Assembly: GCA_000024525.1 (NCBI GenBank)
Contig: CP001769.1
Location: 3,381,001 to 3,445,000, forward strand
Length of the DNA stretch: 64,000 nt
DNA from: Spirosoma linguale DSM 74
GTDB taxonomy: Bacteria; Bacteroidota; Bacteroidia; Cytophagales; Spirosomataceae
Direction of reading: 5' to 3'
Positions 1 through 9,318 of this stretch are shown piece by piece; position 1 is the first letter of the stretch, and each line of letters starts with the position of its first letter. The translations under genes and the position numbers were made by a program. The notes under the pieces were generated by a model. The model did no database searches. It was not told the origin of the DNA and saw only the letters and a program-made list of their open reading frames with translations.

Positions 1-1490
1 GGGCGCCCCAGGTCTACTTCCAGCCAGCCCTGTTTCTCGAACAAAGCTTTCAGCTCATCCGAATTATGCGATAACGTTTTCCCATAGTATCCGGCAAAAT
101 CCACGTCTTTCCGCCGACCCAATTTCCAGTACGTGTTCGCGTTATCGTCGATCGTTGCGGAAGCGTTATGCAGGAAATCGCCCAACTGGCTGGATGCTGT
201 GGTCTTTTTCGCATAGCCCAGCGAATGCGACTGACTAAACGGCGGAATTAATACCGATGCCGAAACAGGCTGATTGAGGGTTAGTTCAACAATCGTAGCA
301 ACCGAATCTCGCTGCAGGATTGGGATGCTTACGGTTATCTGCTCACCGGATTGAGTAAACACCAGGGCTGGTCCGTTGAGTAGGGTAGCCGATTTAATCG
401 TCGCTGGAAGGGGTGGCAGAACGACCTTCTCCGCCGTTTTGGCTAGTAAATACAGGAAAACCCGGTTGCCTTTCTGGCTGCAAACGTAATCGGCAGCGGG
501 CAGGTATGGGCCGCCACGCGTACCGTAAATAGCCCTGGCACGTGGATTTAGCCAGACTCCGATGTCATTTAGCCGGTTTGCGAATAGGGTTGGAATCTGC
601 CCCAGACTGTCGGGGCCAACGTTGAGCAGCAGGTTGCCATTGCCCCCAATGCAGCGCAGCAAAGTATGAACCGACTCCGTTACGCTGCGGGGTGTATCGT
701 TGAATCCCCACGCCCACTGATGCCCCAGATTGGTGCAGGTTTCCCAGGGAACGTTACCAAACCCGGCCACAAACCCTTCGGGCGTTGCATAGTCGCCAAG
801 CTGGCCGGGCTGGCAATGCGATTCGTCGGGGCTGAACGCTTCGAGTCGATTGTTCAGGATGATGCCGGGCTGTAGCCGATGCGCCAGATCGTACACTTTC
901 TTGGGCTCGGTTGGGCAGGGAGAGCCCTCGTAGTCGATCCATAGTAAACTGATTTTACCGTAGTTAGACAACAGCTCATTGAGCTGTCCTATCATTCGGC
1001 CAACAAAAACATCATTCGTTGCGGGGTTGCGGCAATCGGGGTCTTTCCAATCGGCAACGGAAAAATACCAGCCCAGTTTGAGCCCTTCGGCATGAACGGC
1101 ATCGGCCAGTTCTTTGCATACATCCCGTCCAAACGGCGACGACATAATGTTGTAATCGGTCGTTTTGGTGTTAAATAAGCAGAATCCATCATGGTGTTTG
1201 GCCGTAAGCACCACATACTTCAGGCCATTTGCTTTGGCTAGTTTCACCCATTCGCGGGCGTTGAATTTGGTAGGGTTGAAACGCCGGTACAGCGAATCAT
1301 AACGACTTTTGCCGTATCCCTCCCGCGACCAGCTTATTTCTTTACCAGTAGCCGTAACGGGTCCCCAATGAATAAACATTCCGAAGCGGGCATCGCGCCA
1401 CCACCGTAGTCGCTGATCCTGCGGCAGTGCTTTCTGCGCCATGGCCTGACCAGTGAAAAATAGAAGCAGAAGTACAAGTTTCGTTTTCAT
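1..1490 (-). CDS. Alpha-L-fucosidase, GH29 family (C-terminal end outside the window)
   Basis: Exported hydrolase expected to remove alpha-linked L-fucose from glycans. The ATG at 1490 is followed by a clear signal peptide (MKTKLVLLLLFFTGQAMAQ). The GH29 barrel follows at once, with RWWRDARFGMFIHWGP near the start, a TAKHHDGFCLF segment, and LLWIDYEG, where the Asp sits at the usual place of the catalytic nucleophile. After the barrel the sequence goes into a probable F5/8 type C carbohydrate-binding domain (HNASATIDDNANTYWKLG, then GWLEVDLG), which is cut by the window edge. No neighbour in the window shares its pathway; the next gene is divergent. The family call is firm; the exact linkage cleaved is not visible. 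Confidence 0.93.
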   Translation of the reverse strand, partial: MKTKLVLLLLFFTGQAMAQKALPQDQRLRWWRDARFGMFIHWGPVTATGKEISWSREGYGKSRYDSLYRRFNPTKFNAREWVKLAKANGLKYVVLTAKHHDGFCLFNTKTTDYNIMSSPFGRDVCKELADAVHAEGLKLGWYFSVADWKDPDCRNPATNDVFVGRMIGQLNELLSNYGKISLLWIDYEGSPCPTEPKKVYDLAHRLQPGIILNNRLEAFSPDESHCQPGQLGDYATPEGFVAGFGNVPWETCTNLGHQWAWGFNDTPRSVTESVHTLLRCIGGNGNLLLNVGPDSLGQIPTLFANRLNDIGVWLNPRARAIYGTRGGPYLPAADYVCSQKGNRVFLYLLAKTAEKVVLPPLPATIKSATLLNGPALVFTQSGEQITVSIPILQRDSVATIVELTLNQPVSASVLIPPFSQSHSLGYAKKTTASSQLGDFLHNASATIDDNANTYWKLGRRKDVDFAGYYGKTLSHNSDELKALFEKQGWLEVDLGR

Positions 1491-1704
1491 GGATACGCTC
1501 AGAATAAAATGAGTTGCGGTAAAGTTTTTTCTCGGTTACCACATAGCCATTAGAAGCCATATAACCCAGAAACCTCCTTTAATTCGGTCGACTGGAGGCT
1601 GATTAATACCGCCAGCCGTTTCCTGTCCTCTGCTGATGACCATATACCAGATACTTTCGCGCCTGTCTGCACGTCTAAGGCGGTGTCGCCATTCGCGATA
1701 CGTC

Positions 1705-1712
1705 CACCTTTG
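1705..1712 (+). promoter_or_regulatory. Possible -7 box of the C25 peptidase gene
   Basis: CACCTTTG lies 11 nt before the ATG at 1724 and resembles the Bacteroidota TAnnTTTG box, with C instead of T at the first position. A second near-match (TACTTTCG) occurs around 1652. Weak evidence from sequence alone. Confidence 0.35.
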
Positions 1713-1723
1713 TCTAAGCTTCT

Positions 1724-4700
1724 ATGTCGAGTTCGTTTGTCCGCGCATTACTGCTGCTCCTTATCGGCTATCCGCTGACCATGAGAGCGCAATCCGATAT
1801 CAACAACTCCGACCCAACCCGCTGGATCGATTACTCCCGGTCATACATCAAACTATCCATTACTGAAGACGGCATTTATCGGATCAGCCCGGCTGAGTTA
1901 CGCCTTGCCGGGGTGCCGATCAATCAACTAAATTCACAAACGCTTCAGCTCTTTCACCGGAGCGTCGAACAGGCGATTTATGTACGCGGAGAAGCCGATG
2001 GCCGCTTTGATGATGGCGATTTTCTGGAGTTTTACGGGCGTCGAAATGATGGGGTAGCGGATTCGCTTCTCTACCACCCTTCTTCGGCACAGCCTCATCC
2101 GTATTACAGCCTTTTCAGCGATACAACCGCTTACTTCCTGACCTGGGGCGCAGATAAAGTCGGGAAACGAATGGCCGCCTATACCGATTCATTGGGTGCC
2201 GGTCTGACGCCGGAGCCGTTTCACTGGGCTGAAGAGGTGCGGCTTTTTACCGATAATTACCCCGGCTGGCCAAACGGCATAACGCCCAAAATAGAGTACA
2301 GTTATTACGAAGCGGGCGAAGGGTATACGGGGACTATTCAGCGAAAAGACAACCCTTTTTCGCTAACTTTTTCATTAACGAACACAGTTCGAAACGGCCC
2401 AAACCCACAAGTAGCGGTCCTATTGGTGGGTCGGGATTACACAAATCATCGTGTCGACTGCCTGCTCGGACCAACGCCCGACAATCTGCGACTGGCCGAT
2501 TCCAGCCGCTTCACGACCTACGACAACGCCCGCCTTCAGCCCTTGCTAATCTGGCCTGACGTTGGAACCGATGGGAGACTAGTCGTCTCGACCGTCTCGC
2601 GGGGTGAAAACAATACGATTGATAACTATTCCGTCTCCTACATCCGTATACGCTATCCACAGGCTTTCGTTAGCAACGGCCAGCAGGAGCAAGCTTTCCA
2701 GCTGACTACCAATCCCGTTGGGCGGTCGTTGATTCGTGTTACGAACCTGACGCCCAATATCCGTTTCTGGGACATTACCGACCCGACAAATCCGATTCAG
2801 CTTAGCCAGTCGATCCGTTCTGATTCGGCCGGGCTGACTATCCGTAACACAGAAACCGCCCGAACGCTCTTCAGCACCAGTCGGCCTAAACGGGTGTCGA
2901 AACTTCTCCCTATACACTTCACGGACCTGTCGAGTCGCAGTCCAACCTATGTGATTATTACCCACGAAGCCCTGATGACGCCCCTGACAGACTCATTGAC
3001 CGGTCGAGTTACTAACGCCATCCAATCGTATGCCGCTTATCGGGCCTCGGTCGCTGGTGGTACGCACGACACACTAACGATTACCATGCAACAGCTTATC
3101 GACCAGTATAACTACGGCGAACGAAGCCCGCTGGCGATTCAGCAGTTTATGAACCAGATGCGGCAGCAAAACCCCGAACACCTACGATACTTACTACTCA
3201 TTGGCCGGGCACGCAGCACGCCCGGTGTGCGCAACAACCCCAGCCAGTCCGGTCTGGACATGGTCATGACGGCTGGTTATCCCGGCTCCGACGGCCTGTT
3301 AACGGCCGGGCCGGATGGTGTACCGGCCATTCCAACGGGCCGCATCAACGCGGGAACACCGCAGGAGGTAATGAATTACCTGAACAAGGTGAAAGAATAC
3401 GAATCCCAGGCCGATGACGCAGGCTGGCGGAAGAGCCTGCTCCACCTAAGTGGAGGGCTGTCGTGGGGCGAACGGGATTTGTTCCGTCAGCTGGTGGACA
3501 GCTACCGTCTAACGGTAACGGCAGAATCGTTGGGTGCACAGGCATCAACGGTTTCTAAAAAAACGGATAATCCGGTTGAGTTCATCAGCCTGGCGAAACA
3601 GGTTAACGAAGGCGTTGGGCTGATGACGTTCTTCGGCCACTCAGGATTGGCGATTACGGACCTGGCAATTGGCTTTTGCTCCGACGATGCGCTGGGCTAC
3701 CGCAACAAAGGCCGCTACCCGCTCCTATTGGTAAATGGCTGTGCTATTGGCAACTTTTTCTTTGGTCGTCCTACACTAGCCACCGATTGGGTCCTTACAC
3801 CAAACCGGGGCGCTATTGCCGCTTTGGCAACGAGTCACCTTGGCCAGACGGATGTGATGCACCGCTACACAACAGCATTTTATAGTCTGCTGGCCGACAG
3901 CGCCCAACTCAACAAATCCATTGGGCAGCTTCAGCAGGAAACTATTCGTCGAGTTCTGGCCAGCTCAATCGACGGACGTGATCTGGCGAACTGCCAGCAA
4001 ATGGTTCTACAAGGCGACCCGGCCATCCGCCCCTTCCCATTCAGCACGCCCGACTATGCACTCGCGACCGGCGGGCTGACGATTCACGGAAAAACCCAGT
4101 CCGAAAACGGGCAGCCGTTAACTACGCTGAGCGATTCGGTACAGATTCTGGCTATTGTTCAAAATGCCGGGCTGTACCGAAATAGACCGCTTCCGGTTCG
4201 GGTACGTCGCTGGGTGAATGGACGAGAATCAGGCGTATTTAACCTGATCGTTTCACGTTCTGTTGCATTTCGGGATACGCTGGTGATTAGCTTTCCCAAT
4301 GAACGTGATACAGCGGGCGAAAACGAATTTGAGGTTACGATCAATCCGGCCGACTCTCCTCTAGCTCAGACCGAACGCAATCAAACCAATAATCAGGCCC
4401 GTACCCGCCTGATAATTCCCGGTCAGAATCCCGTTCTTATTTACCCTCCTTCAAACGGCATCGTTCAGTCTGCCGCTATCCGGCTTACGGCGTCCTACCC
4501 ATCTACCGAGCCTTATCTTGCTGACATTGAGTTTGACAGTACCGCTAATTTTACCAGTTCTTTTAGACAAACATGGCGCATAACCGCGACAAATAACATC
4601 AGCATTCCGGTAACCTTATCTGCTCCTCACCGCTCCTATTATTGGCGAGTTCGACTGGCCGACAGCACAGTATCCGGTCAGACAGACATCTGGTCGACCG

Positions 4701-5755
4701 GTTCGTTTGTGTATTCACCCGCGAGTATGGCGGAGGGATTGCCCGAAGGTCAACTCTGGCTAGCCACTTCACTACCGCCGAATGTTCAGCAGGGCGACAT
4801 TGTTCCTGTTCAGGCACTCTTTACCAACCTGAGTCCGGCTCCATTTTCGGATTCGCTGGTTGTTCAGCAAACCGTTTACGCAGCGGGCCTGACAACTCCA
4901 CAAACACAACGATGGACAGTTCCCCCTCCGGTACATCGCGATACAATCCGAATAAATACTCGGATCGCAACCGGGAAACTCCCCGGTCTGAATCGGGTTG
5001 TGTTAACGGTTAACCCACGCCTTCAACCCGAATATTCGTTCATCAACAACACGCTCGACCTGCTGTTGCCGGTTCAGCCCGACCAGATAGGTCCTCTGCT
5101 GGAGGTGGCTATTGATGGTGCCCGACTTACAGATGGCGCCGTTGTTTCGGCTCACCCGATCATTGATTTGCTGCTTATCGACGAAAATCGTTCGCTTATC
5201 CGGCAAGACACGCTGGGGTTGGCCTTGTATCTGCAAGGACCTGAACTAACTGCTGTTTTTAAGCGATTGAGCTGGAGCGGTTCCATAACCCGGCCAGCGA
5301 TTGGAACGAATGAATTCAAAATACGGTACACCTCGCCCCTGCTGGCCGAAGGAACTTATCGGCTGCTGGCTACCGGCCGGGACATTGTAGGGAATTTGGC
5401 TGTACCTTATCAGGTAAACTTTCGGGTGATTAACGAACGTAAACTTGCAAACCTGACCGTTTACCCCAACCCTTTTCGCGACAGAGCTTTGTTTTCAGTC
5501 CATCTGACCGGCGAACAAGCCCCGGCCAAGCTCACCATTCAGCTATTTAATCTGGCTGGTCAACCTGTGCGACAGATAAGCTTGTCTCCCCGCATTGGTT
5601 TAAATGAGTGTGTGTGGGACGGACGCGATGAGACCGGCAACCTGCTCCCGGCGGGTGTTTATCTCTATACAATCAATCTTTATGATACCTTCAACTGGCC
5701 TATTTCCGAGAGCCTGAGCCCTAAGCTGAGCGGCCGGCTTATCCTGCTTCGCTGA
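1724..5755 (+). CDS. PorU2-like C25 (gingipain-family) peptidase with type IX secretion sorting domain
   Basis: A 1343-aa exported protein with an N-terminal signal peptide ending near MRAQS. The middle is a C25 peptidase domain: the His of FFGHSG (residue 639) and the Cys of VNGCAIGNFF (residue 673) are the expected catalytic dyad. The region after about residue 800 looks like a string of beta-sandwich domains. The last ~95 residues (LTVYPNPFRDRALF to the end, with LLPAGVYLYTI) are a type A type IX secretion C-terminal domain. Bacteroidota proteins of this plan are usually called PorU2 or putative type IX sortase. PorU itself is the outer-membrane sortase that cleaves such C-terminal domains. 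Whether this protein is a sortase or a secreted protease cannot be read here. It is monocistronic and ends just before a palindromic repeat. Confidence 0.85.
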   Translation: MSSSFVRALLLLLIGYPLTMRAQSDINNSDPTRWIDYSRSYIKLSITEDGIYRISPAELRLAGVPINQLNSQTLQLFHRSVEQAIYVRGEADGRFDDGDFLEFYGRRNDGVADSLLYHPSSAQPHPYYSLFSDTTAYFLTWGADKVGKRMAAYTDSLGAGLTPEPFHWAEEVRLFTDNYPGWPNGITPKIEYSYYEAGEGYTGTIQRKDNPFSLTFSLTNTVRNGPNPQVAVLLVGRDYTNHRVDCLLGPTPDNLRLADSSRFTTYDNARLQPLLIWPDVGTDGRLVVSTVSRGENNTIDNYSVSYIRIRYPQAFVSNGQQEQAFQLTTNPVGRSLIRVTNLTPNIRFWDITDPTNPIQLSQSIRSDSAGLTIRNTETARTLFSTSRPKRVSKLLPIHFTDLSSRSPTYVIITHEALMTPLTDSLTGRVTNAIQSYAAYRASVAGGTHDTLTITMQQLIDQYNYGERSPLAIQQFMNQMRQQNPEHLRYLLLIGRARSTPGVRNNPSQSGLDMVMTAGYPGSDGLLTAGPDGVPAIPTGRINAGTPQEVMNYLNKVKEYESQADDAGWRKSLLHLSGGLSWGERDLFRQLVDSYRLTVTAESLGAQASTVSKKTDNPVEFISLAKQVNEGVGLMTFFGHSGLAITDLAIGFCSDDALGYRNKGRYPLLLVNGCAIGNFFFGRPTLATDWVLTPNRGAIAALATSHLGQTDVMHRYTTAFYSLLADSAQLNKSIGQLQQETIRRVLASSIDGRDLANCQQMVLQGDPAIRPFPFSTPDYALATGGLTIHGKTQSENGQPLTTLSDSVQILAIVQNAGLYRNRPLPVRVRRWVNGRESGVFNLIVSRSVAFRDTLVISFPNERDTAGENEFEVTINPADSPLAQTERNQTNNQARTRLIIPGQNPVLIYPPSNGIVQSAAIRLTASYPSTEPYLADIEFDSTANFTSSFRQTWRITATNNISIPVTLSAPHRSYYWRVRLADSTVSGQTDIWSTGSFVYSPASMAEGLPEGQLWLATSLPPNVQQGDIVPVQALFTNLSPAPFSDSLVVQQTVYAAGLTTPQTQRWTVPPPVHRDTIRINTRIATGKLPGLNRVVLTVNPRLQPEYSFINNTLDLLLPVQPDQIGPLLEVAIDGARLTDGAVVSAHPIIDLLLIDENRSLIRQDTLGLALYLQGPELTAVFKRLSWSGSITRPAIGTNEFKIRYTSPLLAEGTYRLLATGRDIVGNLAVPYQVNFRVINERKLANLTVYPNPFRDRALFSVHLTGEQAPAKLTIQLFNLAGQPVRQISLSPRIGLNECVWDGRDETGNLLPAGVYLYTINLYDTFNWPISESLSPKLSGRLILLR

Positions 5756-5799
5756 TAAAGACCAATTCTTGGGGTGCTATAGTGCGTTGTAGTGGTGCC

Positions 5800-5899
5800 G
5801 GTTGGAGAGTGCATCAGACCTGTGGCACGGCTCAAGCAAGCGTCTGGTTGTCAATAACGAATTGTAGCCGTGCCACAGGCTGGTGAGCCGTCTTGTCAG
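5800..5899. repeat. Dispersed ~100-nt palindromic element, copy A
   Basis: A 14-bp perfect stem pairs CCTGTGGCACGGCT (5819-5832) with AGCCGTGCCACAGG (5866-5879). Most of the surrounding ~100 nt, including the loop and both flanks, recurs at 52315-52412. Both copies begin shortly after the stop codon of a plus-strand gene. The 3' edge touches the convergent CDF gene. It could be a REP-like or MITE-like element and may also act as a transcription terminator. Confidence 0.8.
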
Positions 5900-6798
5900 T
5901 TTTGCCTAACCGGTTCAATATAAACCTGCCGAATCGAGGGTTCGGCGGCCTGAATCGTTTGCCGAATTCGGTTGATTCCGTCAACGATCGCGTCTGTTTT
6001 AAGTTCCGGCTGAAAAGCAACCCGCTGAATCAGCACAACTTCCTCCGGCCCCATTTGAAACGTGAACGCATTCATCGTTTTAACTACGTCGGCATCGGCC
6101 TCCGTCAGGGTTATGGTCTGCTGAACAATGGCCGGGGCGGCCGATTCGCCCATCAGTAAACTACGGCTTTCGCGGGCCAGCAACACCGAAACGGCCATCA
6201 ACAAAATACCGATCAGAATAGACGCGATACCGTCCAGATATGGGTTATTAAGCTGATGCCCCAGGAAAACGCCCAGGAACGCGATGATAAGGCCAAGCAC
6301 ATCGGACACATCTTCGAAGAGTACCACAAACGTAGCGGGGTCTTTACTTTCTTTCACTGCCGACCAGAACGGCTGATCCCCACGCTGCACATTGAATGCC
6401 CGAAAAGCCGTTACCATGGAGATACCGTCCAGCACGATGGCTACACCCAGTACAATATAATTCCAAAGTGGGTTTTCGATGGGATTCGGGTGCTGCAGGT
6501 GCGTTATTCCTTCGTAAAACGAAACCCCGCCCCCTACGGCGAAGATGAGCAGCGAAACCACAAACGACCAGAAGTACAGTTCCCGCCCGTAGCCGAAGGG
6601 CCGTTTGGCATCGGGCGGTTTCTGACTCCGTTTCATTCCCAACAGCAGCAATACCTCATTGAGCGTGTCGACCAGGGAGTGAATCCCCTCCGAAACCATG
6701 GCAGAGCTGCCTGTAACGCCAGCGGCTATAAATTTGGTGACGGCTATTGCCAGGTTAGCCCCTAAGGCCGTGTAAATCGCGGTTTTCGTTGATGCCAT
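5896..6798 (-). CDS. Cation diffusion facilitator family transporter
   Basis: A 300-aa inner-membrane protein with about six hydrophobic segments, expected to export divalent metal ions such as zinc in exchange for protons. Helix II carries H40 and D44 (GIHSLVDTLNE). Helix V carries E162, D163 and D166 (LFEDVSDVLG) in place of the HxxxD typical of bacterial zinc exporters such as ZitB. This HD/ED pattern is closer to the ZnT9-like branch. A soluble C-terminal domain follows from about residue 215. Start is ATG, 176 nt downstream of thiN on the same strand. Metal specificity is not decidable here. Confidence 0.9.
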   Translation of the reverse strand: MASTKTAIYTALGANLAIAVTKFIAAGVTGSSAMVSEGIHSLVDTLNEVLLLLGMKRSQKPPDAKRPFGYGRELYFWSFVVSLLIFAVGGGVSFYEGITHLQHPNPIENPLWNYIVLGVAIVLDGISMVTAFRAFNVQRGDQPFWSAVKESKDPATFVVLFEDVSDVLGLIIAFLGVFLGHQLNNPYLDGIASILIGILLMAVSVLLARESRSLLMGESAAPAIVQQTITLTEADADVVKTMNAFTFQMGPEEVVLIQRVAFQPELKTDAIVDGINRIRQTIQAAEPSIRQVYIEPVRQN

Positions 6799-6974
6799 GC
6801 TGATTTAACTATCAGTGGCCATTTTGTGTTTACCAACCAGCGCATAAAGCAGACAACGGCAAAGCCGCCTGCAGATTAGTCTGACGGCTCAACAGCAGGG
6901 ATGCTGTCGGGTACGAATAGCCTGAAAAGCCCAATCCCTATAGATTGGCCGTTCAGGAAAAAGGGGCAGCTGCC

Positions 6975-7637
6975 CTAATCCCAGCACTCCATAATGAGCA
7001 GATCGCCGGATTGGGTTTCAACACGAACAAAACCGTCCTGCGCGGCTTCATTGCTGCTGCTGGTATTATAGCCGAGGGTGAGCGTGGCATCCTGAAGATC
7101 GTACTTGAGCCCCGCCGAAGTGTAACCCGTTACAGTACCGACGGGAATCAGGGAAATGGGCGTTCCGGCTTCGTACCATTTCTCGAACCGCCCGACCAGC
7201 GGAAAAATCTTCGAGTGGTCGTCGATCATCACGATGCGAATCTGGTCTTTATACCGCACAATGTTGGTCATGTTGGTCAGGCTGTGGTCTGCCCGCCGAC
7301 CGGTGGCCCAAACGATGTTGACTGCCGGATAGCCCCGCTCGATCAGGTATTCGATGCCTTTATCGAGATCGGTTTTATCCTGATTGGGCGTATGAACGAT
7401 TTCCAGCGGGTATTGCTGCTCGCGAATAGCGTCCAGGTCCAGATCACGGTCGAAGTCACCCAGCAGCACATCGACTTTGATACCCAGATCGAGCACCCGC
7501 CAGATGGCGCTATCGAGCACGACCACCGTGGGGCTCCACTCCAGAAGCTGCCCCAGCAACTCGGCACTGCAGGCTTCGCCGTTGGCAATCAAGAGGGCCG
7601 GTTCCTGCTTTTCGCGGACAATGTGATGTGATGACAT
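6975..7637 (-). CDS. thiN: Thiamine pyrophosphokinase
   Basis: A 220-aa cytoplasmic enzyme that pyrophosphorylates thiamine to thiamine diphosphate using ATP. Family motifs are in order: LLGDFDRDL, then TPNQDKTDLDKGIEYL, then WATGRRADHSLTNM, followed by a C-terminal beta-sandwich half. The ATG at 7637 is only 5 nt downstream of the kdsB stop, so it is probably cotranscribed with the Kdo genes although its pathway is unrelated. No thiamine riboswitch is visible upstream, which fits with the close spacing to kdsB. Confidence 0.9.
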   Translation of the reverse strand: MSSHHIVREKQEPALLIANGEACSAELLGQLLEWSPTVVVLDSAIWRVLDLGIKVDVLLGDFDRDLDLDAIREQQYPLEIVHTPNQDKTDLDKGIEYLIERGYPAVNIVWATGRRADHSLTNMTNIVRYKDQIRIVMIDDHSKIFPLVGRFEKWYEAGTPISLIPVGTVTGYTSAGLKYDLQDATLTLGYNTSSSNEAAQDGFVRVETQSGDLLIMECWD

Positions 7638-7642
7638 ACGCG

Positions 7643-8401
7643 CTACGCCACTCCGCTTTTCAGAATCTTCTCAATATCCTCCGGGCTATCGACGCTTGGC
7701 GTCTGAAAGTTTGTGGGAACCAGTTTGATTCGATACCCCGCTTCCAGCCAGCGCAACTGCTCCAGCGACTCCGCCCGTTCGAGGGGCGACGGAGGCAACT
7801 GAGTTAACCTTTCCAGTACATCCACGCGGTAGGCATACAAGCCCACATGGCGGTGATATGCGTGCTTTGCGTGCCACTGGTCTGGTTCAACGCCCCACAG
7901 ATAAGGCACCGCCGAACGACTAAAATACAAGGCTTCGTTCTGGCTGTTGATAACAATTTTAGCCTCCTTGGGGTCATGCAGCATCTCCGCCGAATCGACG
8001 GTTGCCATCTGCGTAGCCAGTTCGACGGAACCGTCCAGAATAGCGGCCAGTTCGTCAATCTGAGCCGGGTCCAGAAAGGGCTCATCCCCCTGAATATTCA
8101 GTACGTAATCAGTCGAATTGCCGACAATCACACCGTCTGCCACCAGTCGGTCGTAAGCTTCCCAACACCTGTCGGTACCGCTGGGGTGATCAACGCGGGT
8201 CATAACGGCTTCGTAACCAAGTCGGCGAACGGCTTCGGCAATGCGGTCGTCGTCCGTTGCTACCACTACTTTTGCCAGCGACTCGGCCTGATTCGCCTGT
8301 TCGAGCACCCGCTGAATCATGGATTTTCCCCTAATGTCGGCCAGGGGTTTGCCGGGAAAACGGGAGGAGCCGTAGCGGGCGGGGATTATTCCGATAATCA
8401 T
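7643..8401 (-). CDS. kdsB: 3-deoxy-manno-octulosonate cytidylyltransferase
   Basis: A 252-aa cytoplasmic enzyme that activates Kdo (or, given kdnA and kdnB nearby, 8-amino-Kdo) with CTP to the CMP-sugar used in building the lipopolysaccharide inner core. It begins with the nucleotide-binding signature IIGIIPARYGSSRFPGKPLA and contains VVATDD, RVDHPSGTDRCWEA and LNIQGDEPFL, all characteristic of KdsB. Length is normal for the family (about 250). It lies 125 nt downstream of the KdsC-like gene and directly upstream of thiN. Confidence 0.95.
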   Translation of the reverse strand: MIIGIIPARYGSSRFPGKPLADIRGKSMIQRVLEQANQAESLAKVVVATDDDRIAEAVRRLGYEAVMTRVDHPSGTDRCWEAYDRLVADGVIVGNSTDYVLNIQGDEPFLDPAQIDELAAILDGSVELATQMATVDSAEMLHDPKEAKIVINSQNEALYFSRSAVPYLWGVEPDQWHAKHAYHRHVGLYAYRVDVLERLTQLPPSPLERAESLEQLRWLEAGYRIKLVPTNFQTPSVDSPEDIEKILKSGVA

Positions 8402-8441
8402 GTTTAAAAAGTTAGGTCACAGACCGGGCAGCCGATGCTGA

Positions 8442-8472
8442 GTCACAGAGGTAGAACAGAGATGCACAGAGG
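8442..8472 (-). repeat. CTCTGTG-type leader element before kdsB
   Basis: Read on the minus strand this stretch is a run of CTCTGTG and TCTGTT units ending about 40 nt before the kdsB ATG. Similar units precede kdsA, the gene starting at 14688 and the oxidoreductase gene at 52536, always in the sense direction. Confidence 0.65.
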
Positions 8473-8526
8473 GATTTTATTTCGTTCGATGACCCGATGT
8501 AATCTATCACCTTCCGCATCTATCGG

Positions 8527-9228
8527 TTAAGTGTTTTTTCGCTCAGGTCCAGCGGGACCGACTGTCCAATAGGTTGGCTCGATGGCCTGCCGTTGCTGGT
8601 AATACTGGTCGTATACGGGCTTGTAGCGAAGACGTTCAGCCATAACGGTCTCGAACTGGCCGAGGAGACCCAGTATGAGTTCGCATCCTTCCCGAACGGC
8701 AAACTGCCCGCTCTGGCTGCCGGTGATATAGTCCGCGAGGCCATTCTCAATTACGTAGTTCGTGAACAGGGGATTGGCCTGCCGGCGAATCATAATGCGT
8801 ACACCAACGACTTCGGCCACGGAAAGGTCCAGCGCATCATCGAAGAAAAAGGCAACCTCTTTTGGCTCCAAATTATGTTTCTCCAGAAGATGAGCCAGCA
8901 CATCCACTTTATGCTTGGCCTGCGAATAACAGGCGTGAAAATGCTCACGACCCACAAGCGTATCGGCCAGCGTATTGGTTACCCCTGTAATGACAGCCGC
9001 TACGGGCAACTGTCCGCCATGCTGTAACCAAAGCCCGAACCGGAGCAGGTTTGTACCCATCGAATCGACTTCGCTGAACGAACTACTGCCCGCTTCGGTC
9101 TTGATACCGTCGTTGAAAACGCCGTCCCAGTCGAACACAATGGCCTTTACCGACCGAAGCTTTTCAGTCAGCGCATCGGCGGGCGTAACAAATTGACCGT
9201 TAAGTGCGGTGAAGGTTTTTTCAATCAT
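8527..9228 (-). CDS. HAD phosphatase, KdsC-like (probable Kdo-8-phosphate phosphatase)
   Basis: A 233-aa HAD-superfamily protein, likely the phosphatase that converts Kdo-8-phosphate to Kdo, inferred from its place between kdsA and kdsB. HAD motif I is VFDWDGVFNDG (D33 nucleophile, D35), motif II is AAVITGVTN, and a Lys-containing stretch plus FFFDDALDL (motif IV) follow. As in KdsC, no large cap domain is visible between motifs I and II. It is longer than classical KdsC (about 170-190 aa), with an N-terminal extension of ~25 residues and an extended C-terminus. Operon context supports the role more strongly than the sequence does. Confidence 0.8.
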   Translation of the reverse strand: MIEKTFTALNGQFVTPADALTEKLRSVKAIVFDWDGVFNDGIKTEAGSSSFSEVDSMGTNLLRFGLWLQHGGQLPVAAVITGVTNTLADTLVGREHFHACYSQAKHKVDVLAHLLEKHNLEPKEVAFFFDDALDLSVAEVVGVRIMIRRQANPLFTNYVIENGLADYITGSQSGQFAVREGCELILGLLGQFETVMAERLRYKPVYDQYYQQRQAIEPTYWTVGPAGPERKNT

Positions 9229-9240
9229 TTTATCTTAACG

Positions 9241-9311
9241 AATAATGGATAATGAAAAATGGATGATGAGAACTGAGCGAACTCATTAGCCACTTTTCAT
9301 TATCCATTATT
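9241..9311. repeat. AT-rich 22-bp inverted repeat between kdsA and the KdsC-like gene
   Basis: The arms 9241-9262 and 9290-9311 are complementary except for one base (core AATAATGGATAATGAAAA). They fill most of the 90-nt gap between two cotranscribed genes, so an mRNA hairpin could tune expression or stability of the distal genes. Confidence 0.75.
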
Positions 9312-9318
9312 CATTCAT

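Noticed and set aside
5800..5899. An insertion sequence at the palindromic element
   Set aside because: There is no transposase gene and the element is only about 100 nt; at most it is a non-autonomous element.
6799..6974. A thiamine (TPP) riboswitch near thiN
   Set aside because: This gap lies downstream of thiN, not upstream, and the 5-nt gap between kdsB and thiN leaves no room for a riboswitch leader.
6945..7631. A 228-codon plus-strand frame opposite thiN
   Set aside because: It is the complement of a well-conserved gene and has no domain pattern of its own; the protein sequence is low in recognisable motifs.
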